Made by a program: the position numbers and the translations under genes. A DNA stretch of 26,777 nt from the NCBI GenBank assembly GCA_964591565.1, contig CAZQEC010000010.1:1-26777 (forward strand), read 5' to 3'. The notes beneath the pieces were generated by a model. It saw only the letters and a program-made list of their open reading frames with translations. It was not told the origin of the DNA and did not search any database. The DNA is from CAZQEC01 sp964591565 (GTDB taxonomy: Bacteria > Patescibacteriota > UBA1384 > CAJBMM01). Positions 6,317 through 12,679 of this stretch are shown piece after piece. Every line of letters begins with the position of its first letter. Within the stretch, counting starts at the first letter, position 1.

Positions 6317-7831
6317 ATGGAAATGTTTAATGGAGATCATTTGCGAACGGGGTACGTGGGGCGGATTGCGTTTTTGATATTGTTTTTTATCATCGGCGGG
6401 TTTGTTGGTACCGGAGTTGGGGCGGGGTACGAAAGCGCCCGCATTGCCGAGAGTCAAAAAGTTGAGACGGCAGTGGTGAAAACGGCAAAAGATGCGACCA
6501 GCGAAACTGCGGATTGGAAAACTTATACTGACTCGACTTATTATTACAGCATCAAATATCCAACTAACTGGGAAGTGAAAAAAATAACTCCAGGGCCAGG
6601 CAACGAACACTTGCTTTCATGGCAAGGAGCTGATCCAGTAGCTACCGCAGGAGATTATCTTGCAAGCGTACGTGTTTCACCAAAAACTGTGGCAGAGGAA
6701 GTCAATATGGCCAAATCTGAAATTTCGTCTCAAGTAAATAACACAGTAGTATCAAGTGATGAAGTAACATTTAACACATATATTGCTACATCTCTAAAGA
6801 TGAAGAACAGTGCCAATGGTATTATTTACACTACATACTATATTACTCATAACGGTAAGACCTTCATCGTTAATGGTTTATCCACAAGTATAGAACCGAA
6901 TGATAAAATTGCTCAAACTGTTGCTAATAGTTTCAAATTCACTGATTGGAAGACTTACACGAGTGAAAAATTTGGATTTAGCTTTGAATATCCGAAAGAT
7001 TGGGTACAGACAGTTAATTCGATTGGTGCGCCTGTTGGCGTAACAATCACAAGTCCAGAAACTATTAAGCAAAATGAAACATGTAGCGAAGGATGTGGTG
7101 CTGATATAGATTTTTACTATTACGCCTCCGTCGCTGAAGAAGGAGAAAATAAGGCCAATAAATATGGGGCAACAACGGTGGCCGAACTGGTCAAAAATCC
7201 AGTATTTTCAAAAGTTGGCACCACTACTTTAGGCGGAGTATCTGCCACCGACGCTACACGCGCTGGGCTTAAAGCCTACTACAACATTCTAGTTGAGAAA
7301 AATGGACATTTGTATGAGGTGTTCTTTTATCACAAAGACAGTAAATCACAACTTTCCGCGACCGAAAAACAGATACTCGCCTCGTTCAAATTCACAGACT
7401 TGAAGACATATACAAGTGAAAAATATGGGTTTAGTTTTGAATATCCAAGCAAATGGACGACCACCGAAAGTAGCTCTTCGGTACACACAAACTGTCAAAC
7501 GGTATGTGTTTCGACTACGTTTGCTAATAGCGATACTTTTTGGCTGCAAGTCAGCAATTTGGACGGATATACTGCGCTAACCGATAAGTCACTGCGCGGC
7601 TACGTGGAGTACACGCAAGGCAAAGACGGGCTGACTGCCACCAAAGTCGGAGTCAACGAAGTGATCAAAATGAGCAAGACTAACCCCGATAAAAGCACCG
7701 AAACCCTGGCAGGTTTTTTTCTGAAGAGTGATAGCAAAGTAATCGAAGTTTTCGGTACATTCACGAAAACCGATACTACAAAAATGTCGACGCTAGACGA
7801 GATGCTATCCACATTCAAATTCACTAAATAA
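6317..7831 (+). CDS. Membrane-anchored protein with three PsbP-like repeats
   Basis: AAGGAG (6305-6310) precedes the ATG. The 504-residue product has an N-terminal membrane anchor at about residues 16-38 and then three copies of a domain of about 145 residues starting near 67, 211 and 361. Each begins with a [DL]-K-T-Y-T-[DS] motif followed by an aromatic/beta strand and YP..W (YSIKYPTNWEV, FSFEYPKDWVQ, FSFEYPSKWTT), and ends in SFKFT. The first two ends run straight into the next repeat, showing internal duplication. A related domain sits in the middle of the preceding anti-sigma-like protein, so the two may share a ligand or interact. The gene follows 29 bp behind it, most likely in one transcript. 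Repeats 2 and 3 contain Cys pairs (CSEGC; CQTVC) that could form disulfides. Confidence 0.75.
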   Translation: MEMFNGDHLRTGYVGRIAFLILFFIIGGFVGTGVGAGYESARIAESQKVETAVVKTAKDATSETADWKTYTDSTYYYSIKYPTNWEVKKITPGPGNEHLLSWQGADPVATAGDYLASVRVSPKTVAEEVNMAKSEISSQVNNTVVSSDEVTFNTYIATSLKMKNSANGIIYTTYYITHNGKTFIVNGLSTSIEPNDKIAQTVANSFKFTDWKTYTSEKFGFSFEYPKDWVQTVNSIGAPVGVTITSPETIKQNETCSEGCGADIDFYYYASVAEEGENKANKYGATTVAELVKNPVFSKVGTTTLGGVSATDATRAGLKAYYNILVEKNGHLYEVFFYHKDSKSQLSATEKQILASFKFTDLKTYTSEKYGFSFEYPSKWTTTESSSSVHTNCQTVCVSTTFANSDTFWLQVSNLDGYTALTDKSLRGYVEYTQGKDGLTATKVGVNEVIKMSKTNPDKSTETLAGFFLKSDSKVIEVFGTFTKTDTTKMSTLDEMLSTFKFTK

Positions 7832-7850
7832 ATTTTTTGCCACCAATTGT

Positions 7851-7879
7851 TGCGTTTGGGTGTGTTTAGTTGTACAGTT
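7851..7879 (+). promoter_or_regulatory. Promoter of the 7918 gene with an embedded TTGTACAGTT motif
   Basis: TTGCGT (7851-7856), a 17-bp spacer and TACAGT (7874-7879) fit a sigma-70 promoter. The -10 is overlapped by TTGTACAGTT (7870-7879), which recurs as an inverted pair at 8568 and 8595. A factor bound here would block the -10. Confidence 0.4.
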
Positions 7880-7917
7880 ATGCCATCATGCGATTCTAGT
7901 GAAGGAGGTCCTTTGAC

Positions 7918-8127
7918 ATGATTTGCACACCAAGTGGGCTGTCTGTTTTTGGTAGATACAATCGCGTTTCAGTGACCAAAACTGCTAATCGCCGCATAGT
8001 AGGTCGCCATCGCGAGTACGTTGGTCTGTTGGCAATGATGCCAGTTACGGGCACGCGCATGCCATCTGATCCGCTTGCGCACTCCCCCCATTACACATTT
8101 CCAGATGCTACCTCACTGGATTGCTGA
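7918..8127 (+). CDS. Small protein of unknown function
   Basis: AAGGAGG (7902-7908) lies nine bases before the ATG, and a clear hairpin terminator follows the stop, so this 69-codon frame behaves like a real monocistronic gene. The product is basic in its first half (RRIVGRHREY) and ends in Pro/His/Ser-rich sequence with a terminal Asp-Cys. It has no signal peptide, membrane segment or recognised motif. A leader-type or regulatory RNA carrying an incidental frame is the alternative. Confidence 0.45.
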   Translation: MICTPSGLSVFGRYNRVSVTKTANRRIVGRHREYVGLLAMMPVTGTRMPSDPLAHSPHYTFPDATSLDC

Positions 8128-8149
8128 TCTCACGTCTGATGTCTCAATT

Positions 8150-8182
8150 GCCCGGTCTAATCAACCGGGCGCTATTTTTATC
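8150..8182 (+). terminator. Terminator of the 7918 gene
   Basis: GCCCGGT (8150-8156) pairs perfectly with ACCGGGC (8164-8170) around a 7-nt loop, followed by GCTATTTTTATCT. It slightly overlaps the end of the convergent mazG-like gene. Confidence 0.75.
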
Positions 8183-8507
8183 TCTCGTCGCCCGCACCGT
8201 GAATAGTGTCGCGCTTTTGGCGGTTGCTCAATTTAGTCAAATTATCTTTCGCAACGTCACTCAATTTATAATCAAGCGCCGCGGCCAGTTGGGCTGTGTA
8301 CCATAGCACATCGCCCAGCTCTTGCTTAATTGCAACTCTTTTTTCATCAGTCATTTTGCCGTCATCATCCCGCCATATTTTTTTTACCTTATTAATTAAT
8401 TCACCGCTCTCACCTGCCAGTCCCATCGCCAAATAAACGTAGTGCTCACCAATGACCGTGCCACCGTCGGTCGCTTTTGATTTTTGCTGATATTCGTCTA
8501 ATTCCAT
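8178..8507 (-). CDS. MazG-type nucleotide pyrophosphohydrolase
   Basis: The start at 8507 is chosen because GGAG lies six bases upstream; upstream codons lack one. The 109-residue all-alpha protein carries the metal-binding signature of the MazG superfamily: GLAGESGELINKVKK with E33 and E36, then KQELGDVLWY with E63 and D66 (ExxE..ExxD). Such enzymes hydrolyse nucleoside triphosphates to monophosphate and pyrophosphate, cleaning the pool of non-canonical or excess nucleotides in the cytoplasm. The length fits the single-domain type. It is divergent from the DUF2207 gene, and the 139-bp gap holds a TTGTACAGTT inverted pair. A -10-like TACAAT (minus, 8539-8534) has only a poor -35, which suits an activator-dependent promoter. 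Confidence 0.85.
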   Translation of the reverse strand: MELDEYQQKSKATDGGTVIGEHYVYLAMGLAGESGELINKVKKIWRDDDGKMTDEKRVAIKQELGDVLWYTAQLAAALDYKLSDVAKDNLTKLSNRQKRDTIHGAGDER

Positions 8508-8567
8508 TATTATCTCCAATGATGTCACTTCGCATTGTAGCACATTCGGCATCTTTCATCTGCCAAA

Positions 8568-8604
8568 TTGTACAGTTGACAACCGTAGGAGCCAAACTGT
8601 ACAA
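8568..8604. promoter_or_regulatory. Inverted pair of TTGTACAGTT, putative operator
   Basis: TTGTACAGTT (8568-8577) and its exact complement AACTGTACAA (8595-8604) face each other 27 bp apart, about two and a half helical turns. The pair sits just upstream of the promoters of both the mazG-like gene (minus) and the DUF2207 gene (plus). A third copy overlaps the promoter at 7870. Confidence 0.5.
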
Positions 8605-8610
8605 GACATG

Positions 8611-8638
8611 TTCAACCATATCTATTTTCGAGTATGAT
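8611..8638 (+). promoter_or_regulatory. Promoter of the DUF2207 gene, nearly leaderless
   Basis: TTCAAC (8611-8616), a 16-bp spacer and TATGAT (8633-8638) end eight bases before the ATG at 8647. No Shine-Dalgarno site fits in the remaining leader. Confidence 0.5.
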
Positions 8639-8646
8639 AAAAACAA

Positions 8647-10428
8647 ATGAAACTACGATTATTGACAATTATGTTTGTTGGACTAATGTGGCTTGTGCCT
8701 CAAACCACTAGCGCAATTGGTAATCCGAACGATTTTGAAATAGATTCGTTTACGGCTGATTATTATTTAACTCGCGACGCAAATGAAAACAGCAAACTGG
8801 CTGTAAATGAGGAAATAACCGCCATTTTTCCGCAAATTGATCAAAATCACGGCATTTTACGCGCTATCCCGATGACATATCAAAAAAACAGTCTCAATCT
8901 GAAGGTAATTAGCATCACGGATGAAAATGGGAGTAATTATCCATACACCACTTATAAGGAAAACGACAATTTGGTACTAAAAATTGGTGATGCAGGACGC
9001 TTCGTTCATGGCAAAACCACCTACCGCATTCAATATCACATGCGAAATGTGATCAATTTTGCAGACATTGGTCAACAATGGTATTGGGACATTAACGGTG
9101 ATCAGTGGTCACAAAAAATGAATCAGGTTACCGCTCGCTTGCATCTGAATGTTGAAGTTGCAAGTGATTTAGGCGACAATCCGCTCTGTTTTTTAGGTAA
9201 ATTTGGTGAAACAGCTACATGCGAGGCATCGGTCTCATCTGATAGTAGCGACACAGTAATAGTGGCAACAGCTAAAAATGTATTGTCTTACCAAACTATG
9301 ACTTTGCAAGTTGGTTTCGCGCCAAACACATTTACACAAAATGCCTGGGTTGTTTTTAAGCAAAAATGGGGTATTTGGATGCAAATCGGACTACTTATTC
9401 TACCACTGCTATTAATTAGCTGGTGGATGTTCAAACGTTGGCAAAAAACTGGACGCGATCCCAAGGGACAAGCGGCTATTGTGACGCAGTTTTTGGCACC
9501 AAAAGATATTAGCGTTTTAATGAGCGACTTGGTCTATAACGAAAAAATTGCACCGAAGGCCTATACCGCTGGGTTGTTGAGCTTGGCCACACGGGGATTT
9601 ATCAAAATTTATGAAGATAAACAATCGGGGTTTTTAACCAAAGCCGAATACTCAATTGAATTAGCAAAAGATGTTGCTAGCTTACCTCAAAACGACCGTG
9701 ATTTACTTGATTTGTTTTTTGTTGACGGTCTTAATATTGGTAATAAAGTGGAGCTAAAAGCATTAAAAAATTTGGTTGTCAAAACGATGCAGTTGCGCGT
9801 TAAATTAGCCGACCAGGCCACAAAAGAGGGTTACTTTGTGGTAAATCCGATTAAAATAAAAACGAAGTATTATATGTTTGGCGGCGGATTATTCGTTGGC
9901 GGTTTTGTTATTTTTATTCTGCTCACAAAACTTGGCTTTTTTTGGCCAGTTTCAATAGGTACTATGGCAAGTGGAGTCATTGTTTACATTTTTGGGGCGC
10001 TTATGCCTGCAAGAACAGTGAAAGGTGTACTCATGCGAGATTATTTACGTGGTTTGAAAGAGTTTATTCGCATGGCCGAAATGGACCGCCTCAAATATCT
10101 GCAAAGTCCCGAAGGCGTGAAACAATATGGCGATCCAAATGATAGCAAAACCCCACTTCATTTATTTGAAAAACTGTTACCTTATGCGGTGCTTTTTGGA
10201 CTGGAGAAGGAGTGGGCTGAGCAATTTGCGTCCCTATATCAAGAACCACCAAGCTGGTACAGTGGAAATTATGCCGCCTTCAGCACCAGCGCGTTTGTCG
10301 GTTCAATTCATTCGTTTAATAGTGCGGTTAGTACCTCGTTTGCTCCACCAACATCTAGCGGCTCCGGAGGTGGAAGTGGGGGCTTTTCTGGGGGTGGCGG
10401 TGGAGGAGGTGGAGGGGGAGGGTGGTAA
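8647..10428 (+). CDS. DUF2207-family membrane protein
   Basis: The 593-residue product has a signal peptide (about 1-23). An extracytoplasmic DUF2207 domain at about 30-225 contains the typical opening (FTADYYLTRDANENSKLAVNEEI, with GILRAIP further on). A membrane helix lies at about 240-262, then a cytoplasmic block at about 265-400, a helical hairpin in the membrane at about 408-452 and a second cytoplasmic block. It ends in an extreme Gly/Ser tail with a terminal W (about 570-593). This order and the Gly-rich end are diagnostic of the family, found across bacteria and frequent in CPR genomes, with no settled function. It is monocistronic. The tail is encoded by a GGN-rich stretch that runs into the repeat-rich tRNA region. 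Confidence 0.88.
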   Translation: MKLRLLTIMFVGLMWLVPQTTSAIGNPNDFEIDSFTADYYLTRDANENSKLAVNEEITAIFPQIDQNHGILRAIPMTYQKNSLNLKVISITDENGSNYPYTTYKENDNLVLKIGDAGRFVHGKTTYRIQYHMRNVINFADIGQQWYWDINGDQWSQKMNQVTARLHLNVEVASDLGDNPLCFLGKFGETATCEASVSSDSSDTVIVATAKNVLSYQTMTLQVGFAPNTFTQNAWVVFKQKWGIWMQIGLLILPLLLISWWMFKRWQKTGRDPKGQAAIVTQFLAPKDISVLMSDLVYNEKIAPKAYTAGLLSLATRGFIKIYEDKQSGFLTKAEYSIELAKDVASLPQNDRDLLDLFFVDGLNIGNKVELKALKNLVVKTMQLRVKLADQATKEGYFVVNPIKIKTKYYMFGGGLFVGGFVIFILLTKLGFFWPVSIGTMASGVIVYIFGALMPARTVKGVLMRDYLRGLKEFIRMAEMDRLKYLQSPEGVKQYGDPNDSKTPLHLFEKLLPYAVLFGLEKEWAEQFASLYQEPPSWYSGNYAAFSTSAFVGSIHSFNSAVSTSFAPPTSSGSGGGSGGFSGGGGGGGGGGGW

Positions 10429-10452
10429 TTCGGATGATGGGTGATGGCCTGC

Positions 10453-10480
10453 CGTCCGTAGCTTCAGCGTAGGATGGACG
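10453..10480. repeat. Short hairpin repeat (CGTCC..GTAGC..GGACG)
   Basis: CGTCC (10453-10457) pairs with GGACG (10476-10480) around GTAGCTTCAGCGTAGG. It belongs with the hairpins inside 3727-3835 (CCCTCGTAGCTTCAGCGAAGTGGG) and at 11094-11122. GGATGATGG-type repeat sequence surrounds it. Confidence 0.5.
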
Positions 10481-10539
10481 ATAGATGATGGAAATGAAGA
10501 CGTTTATAAAAATTTGGCTTTTGTGAGGTGTTTTTATTG

Positions 10540-10560
10540 CCATATTTGTGGTAAAATATG
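10540..10560 (+). promoter_or_regulatory. Extended -10 promoter inside a palindrome, upstream of tRNA-Pro
   Basis: TG-G-TAAAAT (10549-10557) is an extended -10 box. It lies inside the inverted repeat CCATATTT (10540-10547) / AAATATGG (10554-10561), so a repressor could mask it. It probably drives the tRNA-Pro and nested tRNA-Gly cluster. Confidence 0.4.
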
Positions 10561-10596
10561 GAGTAGCCAGTAGCTGGTAAAGGATAGATGCAGAAA

Positions 10597-10640
10597 TTCC
10601 ATTCTCCATCCTCCATCCTCTATTTTCTATATTCCGATTT
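10597..10640. repeat. Upstream palindromic arm of tRNA-Pro
   Basis: The pyrimidine-rich arm begins AAATTCCATTCTCCATCC and ends TTCCGATTT directly at the tRNA. It is complementary, with scattered mismatches, to 10717-10757 downstream of the tRNA, so the two arms can form a stem of about 40 bp below the acceptor helix. Confidence 0.6.
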
Positions 10641-10716
10641 CGGGGAGTGGCGCAGTTGGTAGCGCGCGTCGTTTGGGACGATGAGGTCGCAGGTTCAAAT
10701 CCTGTCTCCCCGACCA
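10641..10716 (+). tRNA. tRNA-Pro(UGG)
   Basis: The cloverleaf is complete: acceptor CGGGGAG/CTCCCCG, D-stem GCGC/GCGC, anticodon stem CGTCG/CGATG (one mismatch at 27-43) with loop TTTGGGA (UGG), T-arm GCAGG-TTCAAAT-CCTGT, discriminator A and encoded CCA. Complementary repeat arms flank it on both sides. Confidence 0.95.
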
Positions 10717-10840
10717 ATTCAGAAGATAGATGATGGACGATAGATAATGGAATTTAGGACATACTTTATTATTCCTAAAATATTTCTTCATTCCCCCTTT
10801 ATTCTCCATCCACCATCCTCCATCTTCCATCCTCCGATTC
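10717..10840. repeat. Palindromic spacer between tRNA-Pro and the nested tRNA-Gly locus
   Basis: The spacer starts ATTCAGAAGATAGATGATGG immediately after CCA and ends CTTCCATCCTCCGATTC at the next tRNA. The two ends are imperfectly complementary to each other and to the neighbouring arms. The middle (about 10755-10800) is AT-rich without genes. Confidence 0.6.
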
Positions 10841-11039
10841 GCGAGTGTAGTTCAATGGTAGAATAAGACCCTTCTCCATCCTCCGTAGCAGTATGCGGGA
10901 TTCGTATAGCGGTAATACGCCACCCTTCCAAGGTGAGAACGCCAGTTCGACTCTGGTATCCCGCTCCAAATCGCATAAGGCTACTATGGAGGACAGGCAA
11001 GGTCTTAAGCCAGCGGTTCGATTCCGCTCACTCACTCCA
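10841..11039 (+). tRNA. Interrupted tRNA-Gly(UCC): exons 10841-10874 and 10998-11039
   Basis: The 34-nt 5' half has acceptor GCGAGTG, D-arm GTTC-AATGGTA-GAAT, anticodon stem AGACC and CTTC. The 3' half, 123 bp later, has CAA, anticodon stem GGTCT, variable TAAGCC, T-arm AGCGG-TTCGATT-CCGCT, acceptor CACTCAC, U and encoded CCA. The anticodon stem pairs 5/5 and the acceptor 6/7 (a C·A at 2-71). Joined, the loop is CTTCCAA, the standard glycine UCC loop, and the break lies exactly after nucleotide 35. The D-arm closely resembles that of the interrupted tRNA-Thr at 2434. The insert holds a complete tRNA-Gly(UCC). Splicing is a hypothesis. Confidence 0.78.
10895..10968 (+). tRNA. tRNA-Gly(UCC), complete, nested inside the interrupted tRNA-Gly
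   Basis: This is a 74-nt cloverleaf: acceptor GCGGGAT/ATCCCGC, D-arm GTAT-AGCGGTA-ATAC, anticodon loop CTTCCAA, T-arm GCCAG-TTCGACT-CTGGT, U73 (usual for glycine) and encoded CCA. The flanks 10879-10891 (TCCTCCGTAGCAG) and 10981-10993 (CTACTATGGAGGA) pair at 12 of 13 positions, placing it on top of a helix within the insert. Confidence 0.92.
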
Positions 11040-11093
11040 TGTTAGAATATATATAGTTTTATTCATAAGAGTTTTTGTTTCGGATTTCGCCTG

Positions 11094-11122
11094 CCCCTCG
11101 TAGCTCAGAGAGCGAAGTGGGG
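11094..11122. repeat. Short hairpin repeat (CCCCTCGTAGC..GCGAAGTGGGG)
   Basis: CCCCTCGTAGCT and AGCGAAGTGGGG form an imperfect stem around CAGAG. It is the same family as the left arm of the 3727-3835 repeat. Confidence 0.5.
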
Positions 11123-11178
11123 GATTTCAGATTTTCCTAATTGTGGTCATAGACCATGAGCAAGCGTAGTGAGTCGAA

Positions 11179-11255
11179 TGGTGGGCTCGGCAGGATTCGA
11201 ACCTGCGACCGGACGGATATAAGCCGTCTGCTCTAACCAGCTGAGCTACAAGCCC
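11179..11255 (-). tRNA. tRNA-Ile(UAU)
   Basis: On the minus strand: acceptor GGGCTTG/CGAGCCC (one G·U), D-stem GCTC/GAGC, anticodon stem GACGG/CCGTC with loop CTTATAT, T-arm GCAGG-TTCGAAT-CCTGC, A73 and encoded CCA. The anticodon reads UAU directly, instead of the bacterial norm of a CAU anticodon modified to lysidine for AUA codons. It lacks the CCATCC-type flanking arms seen at the other tRNAs. Confidence 0.92.
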
Positions 11256-11360
11256 GGGGATAACTATTGACCAGAGACTAGAAACATGAGACAGAAGACA
11301 ATAAAAACCACCATCATATTTTAACACATTCGTGCTGAAATAACCACATGACGCATGATT

Positions 11361-11398
11361 TTTAATTAAAAACAGGGTCGCGTCAATAAGCGCGACCC
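11361..11398 (-). terminator. Terminator of the 11427 gene
   Basis: On the minus strand, GGGTCGCG (11398-11391) pairs perfectly with CGCGACCC (11382-11375) around an 8-nt loop, followed by TGTTTTTAATT. Confidence 0.8.
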
Positions 11399-11426
11399 GC
11401 TAGAATTCAGTGTCCGATGTGCGAGA

Positions 11427-12326
11427 TTATGACAACGCCTCGTCAATCTCTCTGATCTGTCGCTCCATTTCAGCAATCTGCAGGGCTAGATTGTTGAGCA
11501 TAAACATTTTTCGTTCATGATCCGTACGAGCAGATTGCAGGTATTTGGCTAAGTTATTTTTCTGGGATTCTAGCGCTGTGCGGCGCTGTTCCCTATCTCG
11601 CTCCTCAAATTCATCAACGTACTCGTCAAACAGAATCGTGCGTCGGAACTGCTGTACGTCATTTACACCAACAGGATCCAGTACCCCATCCATTACCAAT
11701 ACTAGTACAAATCCTTTGAGCAGGATTGTTTCAATGTTCTGCGTTATTCCAAGAACAGTCGCGATTTCCCGGTGCAGAATATTGAGAGGAATGTTTCCGG
11801 GTGTGGCTAGATGTAGGTTATGGCACAGTGTTCGCGTCGTTTCACGCTTCGACAGTTTTTTCATTGCGCGGACACACTGTCGTTGCAGGTCGAGTATTGC
11901 CTGGTTTGTTTGATACCTGTTTCTAGCTGGTAAAACACGAAACTTATCGGTTTCAATTACTATAGTATCAAAGCTCGCCGAGTACGCCATTGCTTCGGGA
12001 CGTACGGTTTTGTGTAGTTGAAGTGCAAAATCGGCATCTGGACAGACCAGAACACATGGCCAGGCGTAAGTATTGCCCTCCGGACGCACCCGCAACTCGA
12101 CACAATTAGGACTGAATTCCGTTATGCTCAACAACTTCACATCACAGACGGCGTTAGTATGAGAAATGCGACGACAGTTGATTTTGAGCGTGAACATCGT
12201 CTCGTTCACCTCAGCAACAGTATCTGGGAAGAGACTGTTGAGCCAAACCATCACCGCGTGTTTCAGCTCTATTTCAGGCGGAGTAATGCTGTGTTGCCCT
12301 TGAATCTCGGGCTCGACGATGATCAT
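11427..12326 (-). CDS. Cytoplasmic protein of unknown function with C-terminal coiled coil
   Basis: The start at 12326 is chosen for AAAGGA seven bases upstream. The 299-residue protein has no signal peptide or membrane helix. The N-terminal two thirds mix beta and alpha sequence with several cysteines (INCRR, NAVCDV, PNCVEL, WPCVLVCPD) that do not form an evident zinc motif. Residues about 225-299 are rich in Glu, Arg, Gln and Leu in heptad-like order (EFEERDREQRRTALESQ, MERQIREIDEAL), a probable coiled coil for oligomerisation. No family is recognised. It has an excellent promoter (12361-12389), faces the small Cys/His gene divergently, and has its own terminator. Codon use differs somewhat from the AT-richer surface-protein gene next door. 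Confidence 0.6.
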   Translation of the reverse strand: MIIVEPEIQGQHSITPPEIELKHAVMVWLNSLFPDTVAEVNETMFTLKINCRRISHTNAVCDVKLLSITEFSPNCVELRVRPEGNTYAWPCVLVCPDADFALQLHKTVRPEAMAYSASFDTIVIETDKFRVLPARNRYQTNQAILDLQRQCVRAMKKLSKRETTRTLCHNLHLATPGNIPLNILHREIATVLGITQNIETILLKGFVLVLVMDGVLDPVGVNDVQQFRRTILFDEYVDEFEERDREQRRTALESQKNNLAKYLQSARTDHERKMFMLNNLALQIAEMERQIREIDEALS

Positions 12327-12360
12327 CTTGAGTTCCTTTCGTGATGTTAAGGTGATACAT

Positions 12361-12389
12361 ATTTTACTTGAATAATCTAATGTTGTCAA
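12361..12389 (-). promoter_or_regulatory. Consensus promoter of the 11427 gene
   Basis: On the minus strand, TTGACA (12389-12384), a 17-bp spacer and TAAAAT (12366-12361). Its -35 abuts that of the divergent promoter at 12392, forming the palindrome TGTCAATGTTGACA. Confidence 0.75.
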
Positions 12390-12391
12390 TG

Positions 12392-12420
12392 TTGACAGGT
12401 TGAAAACGTCTTGCTAGGGT
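12392..12420 (+). promoter_or_regulatory. Divergent promoter toward the small Cys/His gene and the surface protein
   Basis: TTGACA (12392-12397), a 17-bp spacer and TAGGGT (12415-12420). The -35 is perfect and the -10 moderate. Confidence 0.6.
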
Positions 12421-12487
12421 TAAGTCGTGAACTACGAATGACCTATGGTCGGTGTACACACCTTACCGAGTATGGGCAGTAGGAGCG

Positions 12488-12667
12488 GTGTCTCGCCTCA
12501 CAAAGTGTATGATTTGTTGGAACAAAACTGTTAGTTTGGGGGAGCATGAGGGGCATGTTTCTGGTTTTTGTTACGAAAAAATAATCAATAATAACGGCAC
12601 GCATAGCGTCAAACTATCCTCTCGTGGATTGTTGCGTCGTACATGTGCTCATGCTTTTCCAAATTAA
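12488..12667 (+). CDS. Small Cys/His-rich protein, possible zinc finger
   Basis: The frame encodes about 59 residues from a GTG at 12488; a GTG at 12452 is also possible. The ATG at 12509 would remove the first cysteine. It contains CMIC followed at short distance by H..H and SGFC (CxxC-x9-HxxH-x4-C), the arrangement of small zinc-binding knuckles. AGGAG lies close to the GTG, but only two bases away, so the start is uncertain. It sits between a good promoter and the SD of the surface-protein gene 13 bp downstream, so it may be translated in the same mRNA. The frame could also be an untranslated leader. Confidence 0.35.
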   Translation: MSRLTKCMICWNKTVSLGEHEGHVSGFCYEKIINNNGTHSVKLSSRGLLRRTCAHAFPN

Positions 12668-12679
12668 AAGGAGTGGAAT

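Noticed and set aside
10627..11035. Several minus-strand frames reading like SGRQDLNLRPHRPK and similar
   Set aside because: They are antisense translations of tRNA genes, a well-known artefact; the tRNA cloverleaves explain the sequence.
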